Source: a bacterium
GTDB taxonomy: Bacteria > Myxococcota_A > Bradymonadia > UBA7976 > UBA1532
Length of the DNA: 64,000 bases
Assembly (NCBI GenBank): GCA_030427205.1
Contig: JAUHXC010000009.1
Location: 1-64,000 of the forward strand
Direction of reading: 5' to 3'
Positions 19,570-28,442 of this stretch are shown here, one piece after another (position 1 is the stretch's first letter; each line of letters opens with the position of its first letter). Under the pieces are notes generated by a model. It was not told the DNA's origin. It did not search any database and saw nothing but the letters and a program-made list of their open reading frames with translations. The position numbers were made by a program, and so were the translations under genes.

Positions 19570-20816
19570 GGCGCTTGGCTGGTGAGGCAGTTGTGATCGA
19601 ACAACGTCTCGTCGGGATAGTTCTTGTTGAAGTCATAGTCGTACAGGTTCACACCATGAGCCCCGATCTCGAAGTCCTCGCGGTTCGCCGTCCCGTTGGC
19701 GAAATCGGACCAGCCGGAGGTGATCCCGAGCGTCGAATTACTGCTCAGATCGTCTGAGCCGGCGGCCGCGTCCACCCCGCTCTCGTTGTTCCAATCGTCG
19801 AGATCCCAGAAGGCGCGAGAGACCTGAAGCGCCACGCCTCGGTTCGCGGCGCACGCGTCCCACGTGGGCTTCGCGGCTTCGTGATCGACGCCGAACCCAG
19901 TCGGAACGGAGCCGGAGTTGTTGGGATCCCACCAGGAGACTGCCGCGACGTAGGTTGCCCACCCCTCGGCCACGGCACACGAGTCGTTCTCCTGAGAATC
20001 GAGGCTCCAACCTGGACCGTTCGCGGAGCAGTCATTCCTCAAGTCGTCCTGGATAAACTCTCCCATGTGAACGACATGACCCATCTCATGGGCCATGCGG
20101 AAGCCTTCATCGGCCAGCCCCGGAGGCACCGTGATCTTCTTTCGAGAATTCGTACAGGCGGTGGGACACGCTCCCGAGGAGTCGGGGTACTCCAACGAGA
20201 TCGTCCCGCTATTCAGGCGGGTGTGATAGATCGCCAAGCTCCGCTGAACTGAGTCCAATGCCATGAGTGCCTGGCCATAGTCGCTGAAGGCGTTGCTGTG
20301 AATGTATACGCCCGCCCCCCCTGCGATGTAGCAGTTCGCACCGTTGGTGCAGTCCACCGCAGTCCCGGCGTCCGGGTTCCCACCCCAGCCGTTTCGAGAC
20401 GATGGGTAGGCGTAGATGTTGTTGTTGTCGTCTTCGATGCGAATCGACTCGTTGCTGCCGCTCGCCCAGACCCGGTTGTGGGCGACGAAGTACACATCGG
20501 GGTTCAACTCGCCCTTGGAATAGGACGCATTCTCCCACTCGAAAGTCACGCAGCCTTCGCCCGACCCGATGTACCACCGGCCGATGTACTCATCGGCGCT
20601 TCCACTGTCTTTGTCCCAAAGCTCGAACTCGGTGCCGGTCGCGTTGACAGCGCCACCTGGATTGCACGCGCTCCGCACGCCCGTCCCACTCGACGGACAA
20701 TCGACCCGTTCATCGTGGATGATGAGCTCGAGGCAAACTGTCCTCGTCGCCGAATGGGCGGCGAAGCTCGCTCCCATAATCACCGCTGGGATGAGCCACA
20801 GATGGACCCGGCTCAT
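19566..20816 (-). CDS. secreted zinc-protease-like protein (HEMGH motif)
   Basis: Signal peptide; GFRMAHEMGHVVHMGEFI with downstream CAVAEGWATYVA (HExxH plus Glu helix). Confidence 0.75.
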   Translation of the reverse strand: MSRVHLWLIPAVIMGASFAAHSATRTVCLELIIHDERVDCPSSGTGVRSACNPGGAVNATGTEFELWDKDSGSADEYIGRWYIGSGEGCVTFEWENASYSKGELNPDVYFVAHNRVWASGSNESIRIEDDNNNIYAYPSSRNGWGGNPDAGTAVDCTNGANCYIAGGAGVYIHSNAFSDYGQALMALDSVQRSLAIYHTRLNSGTISLEYPDSSGACPTACTNSRKKITVPPGLADEGFRMAHEMGHVVHMGEFIQDDLRNDCSANGPGWSLDSQENDSCAVAEGWATYVAAVSWWDPNNSGSVPTGFGVDHEAAKPTWDACAANRGVALQVSRAFWDLDDWNNESGVDAAAGSDDLSSNSTLGITSGWSDFANGTANREDFEIGAHGVNLYDYDFNKNYPDETLFDHNCLTSQAP

Positions 20817-21454
20817 TCGACCCCCCTCTCGCTGTAGGAAAGGACGCCAGTGTCCCCAGACTCAAGGAGTACAACGTCCGATGATGGTGCGCTGAGGCTT
20901 GGCCCCGGCGCCACGGGCAACCGGCCTTGCGCGTCTGGAATCACCGTGCGCGAGTTGTACTCCTGGGCGTCGATCCGAATTACCTCTCCGTCCTTCACAT
21001 CGAAGTAGCGATACTCGTTGCTGGCGATTGTAGCCCCGGATCGGAGGCTCGCCTCGATTCTGACCTGCTCGACATAGATCCCATCCGGGAGGAGCCCCGG
21101 AGGAGGCAGTACGAACTCGACCGTGCTCCCCGCGAGCGGCAACGAGGCACCTTGGCCTTCGACTTCACCGAACCCCCGCGTGGCCGCCTGCGGCTCCTGA
21201 ATCCGAACGGTGTTGGAATCGAACAGGGTGACCTGGATGGCGAGTGCCTCGATGCCCCCGACGAGAACCTTGAGCGCAATGCGCCCGAGCTGGTCTCCTG
21301 GACGCGCGTCGTCGTCGAGACCGACCGCCAGCACGGGGCCCGTGCCAAACGCGGTTCCAGCAGACACCCCTACAGAGAGTCCGATCGCCGCAGCGAGTGT
21401 GATAAATCGATGAGTCACAGATTCTGCCCTTGCCTGATTGTCGTTCCAGGGCAA
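20813..21454 (-). CDS. secreted protein, unknown family
   Basis: Signal-like FITLAAAIGLSVGVSAGTAFG; stop overlaps next start by 4 bp (operon with 19566-20816). Confidence 0.65.
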   Translation of the reverse strand: MPWNDNQARAESVTHRFITLAAAIGLSVGVSAGTAFGTGPVLAVGLDDDARPGDQLGRIALKVLVGGIEALAIQVTLFDSNTVRIQEPQAATRGFGEVEGQGASLPLAGSTVEFVLPPPGLLPDGIYVEQVRIEASLRSGATIASNEYRYFDVKDGEVIRIDAQEYNSRTVIPDAQGRLPVAPGPSLSAPSSDVVLLESGDTGVLSYSERGVE

Positions 21455-21863
21455 GCCTACTTCGGGTACTCAGGCATGTCAACCAGAGATCTTGTCAAGT
21501 CATCCTCGCTGGGGACTACCTGAAGCTGTGCGTTGATCGCTCGGAGGCCCGTAGCTGCAATCCATCGCAGGGCTCGGAGAAGCCGAACCGGGCGCTGTAC
21601 GGCGTCGGCAAGCGCGAGGTGATACGACGACTCAGGCGCCAGTACGCGTACCAACGCTCGCGACGCGGCAGCCCGCGGCCCATAGAAGGGAGTCGAGTCC
21701 ACGCGCCCGTGAGGTGGCCGGCCGAAGTGAGCACGCGAGCGCGGCGAGTACCCGCTGGTGTGCTCACGCCTTACACGTCCGTTTCATCCGCGCTCAGCCG
21801 GTTGCCATCACGAAGTTCGGGCCATAGCGTGCTTCGGTCCACCGCTCGATGGGAGCTGAACCG

Positions 21864-23015
21864 ATGGCCACAGCGCTGACCGAACTCAAGCTGGAGCGTT
21901 TCCTGCGGCAAGTCGAGCCAGCGATGATGCGGACGTATGTCAGTTCGCGTCGTAGCCTGCTGTCCGCCGAATCGTATGATGCTGACTGGTTCGCCTCTCT
22001 CGACCCTGAGCAGCGCACTCTGGTGTGGAACGAACTGGAGCGCGTCAGCCACCTGTGCACGCACCAGGGCCGGGACACGTTGATCGAGCTGTTTATGGAG
22101 CGCGGGCTGAAGATCTGCCTGATGGGCGATCATCCCGCAGAGAGCCTCGACGGGATCTATGACGTTGCACTCTTCGCCTTCGTCCTCCACCAGCAGGTCT
22201 TCGAGGACGGCTACTTCCTCCTGGAGTGCAAGCGGCTCACCGGTCGCGTTCGATTCCGAGGCCGGCCAGGGCCGCCGGTGGACGATCCCGAGAAGATCGC
22301 CGAGGCGCTGCAAACCCACCTCGAGCGGGAGCACGAGAAGCGCTATCCCGGCGGACGCTGTCTGGTCGACGTCCGCTCAGACCCCGAGACGCTCACGCTG
22401 CTCGTGAACTACGAGACGCGCAAGCAGGCGACCGAGGTCTTCAAGTCGGGCGAGCGCAAGATCATCGTGATGCGGCACCGGCCGGTGCGCCGTGAACTGG
22501 CGGTCTACTACCCCGAGAGCGGCATCCTGGACCTGAAGGCCAACGCCGGGCGACGGGATGCATTGCGGGTGGGGGTGGGGGAGTGCCTGTTCTTGGAGGC
22601 GGAGCGCTTCGACGCACGGGTCGAGGTCGACCTCGGCGCGATCCTCTCGTTCCGCGCCCGGCTCCAGGCCATCGCGGAGGCGGACCTGGAGCAGGTGACC
22701 GCTGCGCGCCTCGTGCGCATCGCGGGCCATCTCCGCGACGGACACGGCACGGTGTTCTCCGTCGCCAGCGACGATGTCTTCGAAAGCCTGGAGGACGGGA
22801 TCATCCTGCACGACGGCCCCACCGTGACCGAAGCCACGCTGGCCTTCGACTACAGGTCCGACGCCAAGCGGCCCCGCGAGAAGACGGCCAAGGTGCGTCT
22901 GATCGCCAAGTCTCATCAAGTCAAGAAGCCGGAGGCGCGCGGATGGCCCGCCGAAGAGATCATGCCGTTGCTGGAGAAGTGGGGGCTGGTGAAGATGCCG
23001 CCCGCGCCGAGCTGA
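21864..23015 (+). CDS. unknown protein, first gene of a coupled two-gene cassette
   Basis: 384-codon ORF MATALTELKLERFLRQVEPAMMRTYVSSRRSLL...; cytoplasmic; no family recognised. Confidence 0.75.
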   Translation: MATALTELKLERFLRQVEPAMMRTYVSSRRSLLSAESYDADWFASLDPEQRTLVWNELERVSHLCTHQGRDTLIELFMERGLKICLMGDHPAESLDGIYDVALFAFVLHQQVFEDGYFLLECKRLTGRVRFRGRPGPPVDDPEKIAEALQTHLEREHEKRYPGGRCLVDVRSDPETLTLLVNYETRKQATEVFKSGERKIIVMRHRPVRRELAVYYPESGILDLKANAGRRDALRVGVGECLFLEAERFDARVEVDLGAILSFRARLQAIAEADLEQVTAARLVRIAGHLRDGHGTVFSVASDDVFESLEDGIILHDGPTVTEATLAFDYRSDAKRPREKTAKVRLIAKSHQVKKPEARGWPAEEIMPLLEKWGLVKMPPAPS

Positions 23016-24235
23016 GCCTGGCCCGGGATCTGTTCGCGCATCCTCGGTCGCTCAGGCCGATCACCGACGTCGTCGAGATGGCTGGGGGTCGCGCCGATGC
23101 CGTCGCTTGTCTGGAGGCACGGGGCTTCATTCGGCGGGCTCGCGGTCGGCACAGACTCCGCAAGTCGCTGCCATCCAGCCAACTCGGCGGCGAATGCGAC
23201 CAGCCGTGCCGGATGGAGGTCGTCTCCCGTGGTGACGAAGAATGGGCGGTTTGCCCCGAGGCCCGCTGCAGGGCGCAGCGCCTGAGCCCGGATCTCGTCG
23301 AGCAGTATCGGATGCAGCGCCCGCGCTTCCTCGCTGCCCTGGCTCGGGCCAATGGCCTCACAATGCTGCCGGATGTGCGCCAGAGCGCGTTGCCGACCGG
23401 GGTCGAGGCCATCGGGGTGACCGAGATCGATCGCGTCCGGGTCTGTTTGCTGTGGCTGGCGCCGCCGGCTCGCACGAGATCGACCGACCTCATTCTCGCG
23501 GTCCGTGAGGCGTTCGGGCGTGCCTACGATGCGATCATTGGGATCTCGGCACCTCAGCACGCCGTGGAGCCTGCCCGACCTGACAAGGTCGCGACAGCGG
23601 TCTTGGACGCGGCGCAGCTCATCGAGCCCGGCTCGTTCGCCCTCGACCGCCGACGGCTGTCCTGTGCGGCCCGAGGATCGGTGGGTGGGCTGGACTGGTT
23701 CCGTGATTGGGACCACTTCGACCTGCACTTCGGGGTCGAGGACGGCTTCGTCGTCGGTCGCTGGGGGGACGTGCCCCTGGAAGCCCCCGACTTCAACGCA
23801 ACCGAAGAAGCATGCGTGATCGACCTGCTCTACCTCGCGGCGGCCCGCCTGCGTTCCTCCTTCGGCTGGGTCTCCAAGTCCGGGATGGACTGGAACAGCA
23901 ACGGCACCGACCAGAAGCGCATGCGAGACTTCATCGGTCAACTCGAAGGCCGGCGCGTCGGGATGCAGGCCGGCGCGCGCATCGCGGCAGAGCATCTCTT
24001 GCCGACGGCCTCGGTCGAACCGCATGGCGGCGACTCGATCAGGCTGGCGCTGCCCCGGGAGCGGATTCACATCGGCCTCGGGCACGGGGCAATCGGTCTC
24101 CGCACTGCCGGTAAGGCTACGAAGTCCAGGGACAAGAGCCGTCGCACCACCGCCATGAGGCGGGTCGAACGGTTGCGCCGCCTGCTCGAGGAGATCACCA
24201 CCGGGCCCGGCCGCTCGGGCGGGGCGGGAGGCTGA
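22979..24235 (+). CDS. unknown protein, second gene of the cassette (start uncertain)
   Basis: Frame open to 24235; plausible GTG at 22979 overlapping the preceding gene; body MEVVSRGDEEWAVCPEARCRAQRL...LDWFRDWDHFDLHFGVEDGFVVGRWGDVPLEAPDFNATEEACVIDLLYLAAARL. Confidence 0.7.
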   Translation: MGAGEDAARAELSLARDLFAHPRSLRPITDVVEMAGGRADAVACLEARGFIRRARGRHRLRKSLPSSQLGGECDQPCRMEVVSRGDEEWAVCPEARCRAQRLSPDLVEQYRMQRPRFLAALARANGLTMLPDVRQSALPTGVEAIGVTEIDRVRVCLLWLAPPARTRSTDLILAVREAFGRAYDAIIGISAPQHAVEPARPDKVATAVLDAAQLIEPGSFALDRRRLSCAARGSVGGLDWFRDWDHFDLHFGVEDGFVVGRWGDVPLEAPDFNATEEACVIDLLYLAAARLRSSFGWVSKSGMDWNSNGTDQKRMRDFIGQLEGRRVGMQAGARIAAEHLLPTASVEPHGGDSIRLALPRERIHIGLGHGAIGLRTAGKATKSRDKSRRTTAMRRVERLRRLLEEITTGPGRSGGAGG

Positions 24236-24476
24236 CACCGCGTCGGGTCGAGGGGTCGCGGGGGGGTCGGAGGCTGACACGGTCATCCATCCCCTACTCG
24301 GGCCCCCATCGGGTCCTTGCGGATGCCGGGCGGATTTTTATAGAAACATCAATGCTTTGCGCATCGAAGGATGCCGCAATGTGCAGCAAACGAGTGAGCC
24401 GTTTCGCTCCCTCGTTGGCACCCCCCTGACATGTGGCGTCAGGATTCCTCCGTCGCAATGATGTCGGGATCCGCCA

Positions 24477-25379
24477 GTGTCGCCCTGTCCGCCATACCTG
24501 CCCCACCACGTCGCCCTGCTCTACGATGAGCGGGACGCCGGCTGGTTGGGCGAGGTCTATCGCGGGTTGTCAGGGCAGTGTCGCCGGACGTGGTCGATGG
24601 CCCACGAGTTGCGGCCGTCGTGCATGCCGTGTGTCGAGGTTCGGCAAGCTGTCGATCACGCCCGGGTCATCGTCGTGGTTGTGTCGGGCGATCTGTCCCC
24701 CATGCTGAAGGACGCGCTCGACTACGCGAACAGCCGGGTGTGCGAGTTCCCCCAACAGCAACTCGTGCTCGTGCTGCTGGACGGCGCCGAGCGGCCGACG
24801 GGGAGCCGTCGGTTCAGGGCGATCCGATTCCCTGCGCCGGCCCCCCCGGCGCTGGTGGACACGCTGTGCGTGATCGAGGCTGGCTCTGCGACGGCATTCG
24901 ATCTCGACTCTGGCGAGGCCCAGATACCACCGAGCGACCATGGCGTTCCGCGTGCAACTGCGATGCCGCTGGGGAGTGAAAGGCCGGCCCCCTCAGTGAA
25001 GGCGCCGCCCCGGCCCATGTATGGCATCGTGCGGTTTCTCCTCGCCATGATCGCCGTGGTCGTGATCACCGCGACGATCACGTACTACGCCCCGTGGCTC
25101 GCCGGCCGTCCTGGCCCTGGAGACGTCGAGCCACAGCGCCTGTGGTACCAGAGCGCCGTGCTCAGGGACGCCAGCGCGTCCCCACGCAGCCTCGGCCGGC
25201 TTGAGGGGCCGGAGCGTGTCGGCATCTCATGGAGCGGGCCGAGACGAGACGGGCGGTCTCGGGTACATTCTCCCTATGAACAGCCGCATTGCCCACCCGA
25301 GCCTCGCCACCTACCTGCGTGGTCGGGGGCTGCTGACCGGGCTAGCCGTGCCCCCCACCGTGTGGGGGTGAGCCGATGA
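24477..25379 (+). CDS. TIR-like domain protein with one transmembrane helix
   Basis: HHVALLYDERDAGWLGEVYRGLSGQ...EVRQAVDHARVIVVVVSGDLSP resembles the TIR alpha/beta pattern; then MYGIVRFLLAMIAVVVITATITYYAPWL TM helix; GTG start. Confidence 0.5.
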   Translation: MSPCPPYLPHHVALLYDERDAGWLGEVYRGLSGQCRRTWSMAHELRPSCMPCVEVRQAVDHARVIVVVVSGDLSPMLKDALDYANSRVCEFPQQQLVLVLLDGAERPTGSRRFRAIRFPAPAPPALVDTLCVIEAGSATAFDLDSGEAQIPPSDHGVPRATAMPLGSERPAPSVKAPPRPMYGIVRFLLAMIAVVVITATITYYAPWLAGRPGPGDVEPQRLWYQSAVLRDASASPRSLGRLEGPERVGISWSGPRRDGRSRVHSPYEQPHCPPEPRHLPAWSGAADRASRAPHRVGVSR

Positions 25380-26470
25380 CGACGAACCCGCAGTCTGGCC
25401 TTCGTGGTCTGCGTCACGTGGGCGTCGCGCGCGCTCTCGCGCTCGAGGGCGGCGATGGCCGAGACCAGCGACTCATCGGCGACATGGGCGTAGCGCTCGG
25501 TCGTGGTGATCGACGCGTGCCCGAGCAGCCGCTGGATGACCCGCAGCGATACGCTCCGAAGCACGAGGTGCGACGCGAAGCTGTGGCGCAGGTCATGGAC
25601 CCGGACCGCTCGGAGCCCAGCGGCGTCGAGCAGCCGCGCCAGGGTCTCGTTCACCCGCTGTGGGCAGCGCTCCACGGCTCCCACGGCGTCGGGGAACACC
25701 CAGCCTTGCCTGGGCCCGCCCTGCGCCCTCCAGCGGCGCAGCGCGGCGACCGCGTCATCCGTCAGCGGCACCCGGCGATGCCGGTTGCCCTTCGTCGAAC
25801 CCACGCGGCCCCGATAGACCGAGCGGCGTACGTCGACGGCTGGCGCGTCGAAGTCGACGTCGCGCCACTTCAGCGCGAGCAACTCGCCTCGCCGCAGGCC
25901 GGCGCGCAGCGCGACGGTGAACATGGCCGACCACTTCGGCTCGGGCCGCGCGGCGGTCAGCAGCCGCTCGGCCTCGGCCGGGCGCAGCCAGTCGAACTCG
26001 GGGGGCGGCACCGTGAGCTTGTGCATCTTCGGCACGGCGTCGAGCAGGCCCCACTCGACGGCGCACTTCATCAAGGTCGAGAGCACCGCCAGATGCCCGT
26101 TGATGGTGCTCGGCGCCAGCCCCGACCCCTGCTTCTCGGCGGTGTAGGCGTCCAGGTCGTGGGTGGTGATCGCGTCGAGCCGCTTCGACCCCAGCGCCGG
26201 CAGCAGATGGACCCGCAGGATCGACTCCTTGCGCACCGGGCTGCTCGGCTTGTTGCGCACCAGCACCCGCTCGGTGAGCCAGCGCACCGCGAAGTCACTC
26301 AGCCGGGGGCTCGGGCCCGAGGAGCCGGTCGAGGTCGACAAGCCGACCCGCAGCTCGGCCTCGTACGCCTCCGCGCCGCGCTTCGTCTGCACCGGGCTGA
26401 CCCGCCGGATGCGCTTGCCGTCGAGGGTGAAGTCGGCGACCCACTTCCCGCGCCACTGCTTCGCCGCCAT
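25274..26470 (-). CDS. second tyrosine recombinase/integrase (Int2)
   Basis: AGLRRGELLALKW ... HDLRHSFASHLVLRSVSLRVIQRLLGHASITTTERYAHV; N-terminus nearly the same as Int1. Confidence 0.96.
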   Translation of the reverse strand: MAAKQWRGKWVADFTLDGKRIRRVSPVQTKRGAEAYEAELRVGLSTSTGSSGPSPRLSDFAVRWLTERVLVRNKPSSPVRKESILRVHLLPALGSKRLDAITTHDLDAYTAEKQGSGLAPSTINGHLAVLSTLMKCAVEWGLLDAVPKMHKLTVPPPEFDWLRPAEAERLLTAARPEPKWSAMFTVALRAGLRRGELLALKWRDVDFDAPAVDVRRSVYRGRVGSTKGNRHRRVPLTDDAVAALRRWRAQGGPRQGWVFPDAVGAVERCPQRVNETLARLLDAAGLRAVRVHDLRHSFASHLVLRSVSLRVIQRLLGHASITTTERYAHVADESLVSAIAALERESARDAHVTQTTKARLRVRRHRLTPTRWGARLARSAAPDHAGRWRGSGGQCGCS

Positions 26471-26645
26471 TGGCGCCCCCTCCTCGCCGGCGAGCGGCGA
26501 TCCACTGGTCGACGGCCTCGGGCTCGAAGCGGAGCCGGTTCGAGACCTTCAAGTGCGGCAGCTCGCCGCGGGCGACGAGCCGGTACAGGTGGCGGCGGCT
26601 GATGCGGAGCCGAGCACACACCTCGTCGGGTATGAGCAGCTGGTC
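26295..26645 (-). CDS. excisionase-like HTH protein overlapping int2
   Basis: VSDQLLIPDEVCARLRISRRHLYRLVARGELPHLKVSNRLRFEPEAVDQWIAARR is a classic excisionase/MerR-type HTH; the reading frame then runs about 175 bp into int2. Confidence 0.7.
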   Translation of the reverse strand, partial: DQLLIPDEVCARLRISRRHLYRLVARGELPHLKVSNRLRFEPEAVDQWIAARRRGGGANGGEAVAREVGRRLHPRRQAHPAGQPGADEARRGGVRGRAAGRLVDLDRLLGPEPPAE

Positions 26646-27026
26646 CGACACCCGCGCCTCCCTCGCCGCCTGCCCTGGGCGTCGGTGCGTCGCCGCGTCC
26701 GGTCCGAGGGCTCGGGATGTAGTGTACCCACCCCCTCCTGCCCACGGTCTGTCACCAGACATCTACCGGCCGGCGAAAAAGTGCGATGCAACCCGCCGGG
26801 GGCCCGGTGGCTGGTCGATCGAGCCGGATGCGCGGCGAGCGGATGCCGCGCAGTTGACAACGTCCCGGCGGGCGCAGGAGAAGCCCTTTCGTCGCGTGCT
26901 GTGCGGTGCCGATTCGTCGGTCTCTCGGTGGTCTGCGCCCTATCGCGCGCGTGCGCATGATCGCGATCGCGCGCGAGGCCCGACGAAAATGCGCGTCTAC
27001 GTGATTTCAGGCACTTACGGACCGAG

Positions 27027-27241
27027 AGCCTCAGCCGAGCCTCGGGGTGACCTTGGCGGTGAGCCTCACCGTGAGCTTGACCGCGACCCTCATGGCGACC
27101 CTCGCGGGAAGCCTCATCGTGAGCTTGACCGCGACCCTCATAGAGACCCTCGAGGGAAGCCTCACCGTGAGCCTGACCGCGACCCTCATAGAGACCCTCG
27201 CGGGAAGCCTCACCGTAAACCTCGCCGCGACCTGGGGGTGA
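27027..27241. repeat. 12-bp tandem array (about 18 units) organised as a 48-bp higher-order repeat
   Basis: Units such as AGCCTCACCGTG/AGCTTGACCGCG/ACCCTCATAGAG/ACCCTCGCGGGA cycle in order. Confidence 0.93.
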
Positions 27242-27798
27242 ACGGGGGTCTGGGGTCGAACTGGCCCCGGCCACGGCCCCACAGGCTCCAGAACGGTGCG
27301 TTGCGCCGTCTGGAGGCCCCCGAGACCGCCCTCAAGGGCGCGTTCGGGCCCGAATCTGGGCGGGTGGGGTCCCGAGTCGAGTGGAATCGGCTGCTCGGCG
27401 GGCCCGATCCCGAGAACGAGTGGTGTCGTCCGGGCCGAGGCGGTTGGGCTAGCCGTCCGAGCCAGCCCGATGCCCGCCGTGGACAGGGCGAGTGCTCGAC
27501 TCGAGCTGGATGCAGATCGGATGCGGGCCGTCGGTGCGTCTCGGGCATGGTTGCCATCGATCCGGCTGGTGCTGGCCCCGCTGCGCGCGCGTGCTGGGCC
27601 CCAGCGAGAGCCGTGAGCAGTTCGTTGGGCCCGCCGGCTTCTGTGAGGGACCTCGGGACTCTGCGGCGTCGTCTTTGCGTCGTGGATGCCGAGGCGGCGC
27701 GGACGCCACGGCAACGTGCCGACGTTCTGCGCGCCGTGCTCGTGGGGTGCACACCCGCGACGGATGTAGCCGGCCAGAGCCTCCGGCCCCTTCACCAT

Positions 27799-27914
27799 GC
27801 GCGGGCGATGCTCGGACGATGCGCGGGGCGATGCTCGGACGATGCGCGGGGCGATACTCGGACGATGCGCGGGACGATGCGCGGGACGGACCACGGGACG
27901 ATGCGCGGAGGATA
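27799..27914. repeat. 23-bp tandem array built from 12+11-bp subunits
   Basis: GCGCGGGGCGAT|GCTCGGACGAT repeated, followed by single 12-bp units GCGCGGGACGAT. Confidence 0.88.
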
Positions 27915-28098
27915 TCGCCGCACCCGAATTCGGTGGCTCGAATGGCCCCCGCCCCGGATCGAGGCGACGGCGCGAGATAAGTTCAGGTGGGGGTGGGTGG
28001 CCAGGGCCGAGAGCCGGCGGTCAGGCAGGCCGCTGGCCTCGCTACGCCCTGGCGCTGGCCCGAAATCGCCGGAAATGGCGCAGTGGCGGGCTGTCGGG

Positions 28099-28318
28099 CC
28101 AGCGGGCACCCAGATGCCCGCCAGAGTCGAACCAGATGCTCACCAGAAAGCGACCAGTACAGCACCAGAAGACCACCGGAGCCGGGCCAGAGTGAACCCA
28201 GACGGTCGCCAGACCTCGACCGGAGCGGTGCCAGAGGCCCACGAGAGCCCAGCCGGACATGGGCCAGGACGCAGCCGGAGCTCCGCCGGGGCCCGACCGG
28301 GGGCCAACCGGGGACTTG
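28099..28318. repeat. 11-bp periodic array (CCRGNNNNNNN), about 20 units
   Basis: CCAG/CCGG at 28099, 28110, 28121, 28132, 28143, 28154, 28165, 28176, 28187, 28198, 28209, 28220, 28231, (28242 CGAG), 28253, 28264, 28275, 28286, 28297, 28308. Confidence 0.9.
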
Positions 28319-28442
28319 GCGAGGCTCGGACGGCCGAATCGGCCGACGCTCTTGCTCCATTCGGTGTTCCGGGCCCGGTCGATGACGTCGAGCCGGCTCG
28401 CCCTATCCTGATCGCTGGCTCGACCGGCGTGGAGGGCGATCG

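Noticed and set aside
25140-25400. Third copy of the att core indicating tandem array at one site
   Set aside because: Read through the region beside int2; no CGATAGTTGATG or close match found.
28099-28318. CRISPR array
   Set aside because: Only four bases are conserved per 11 bp; no repeat-spacer structure of CRISPR size and no cas genes in the window.
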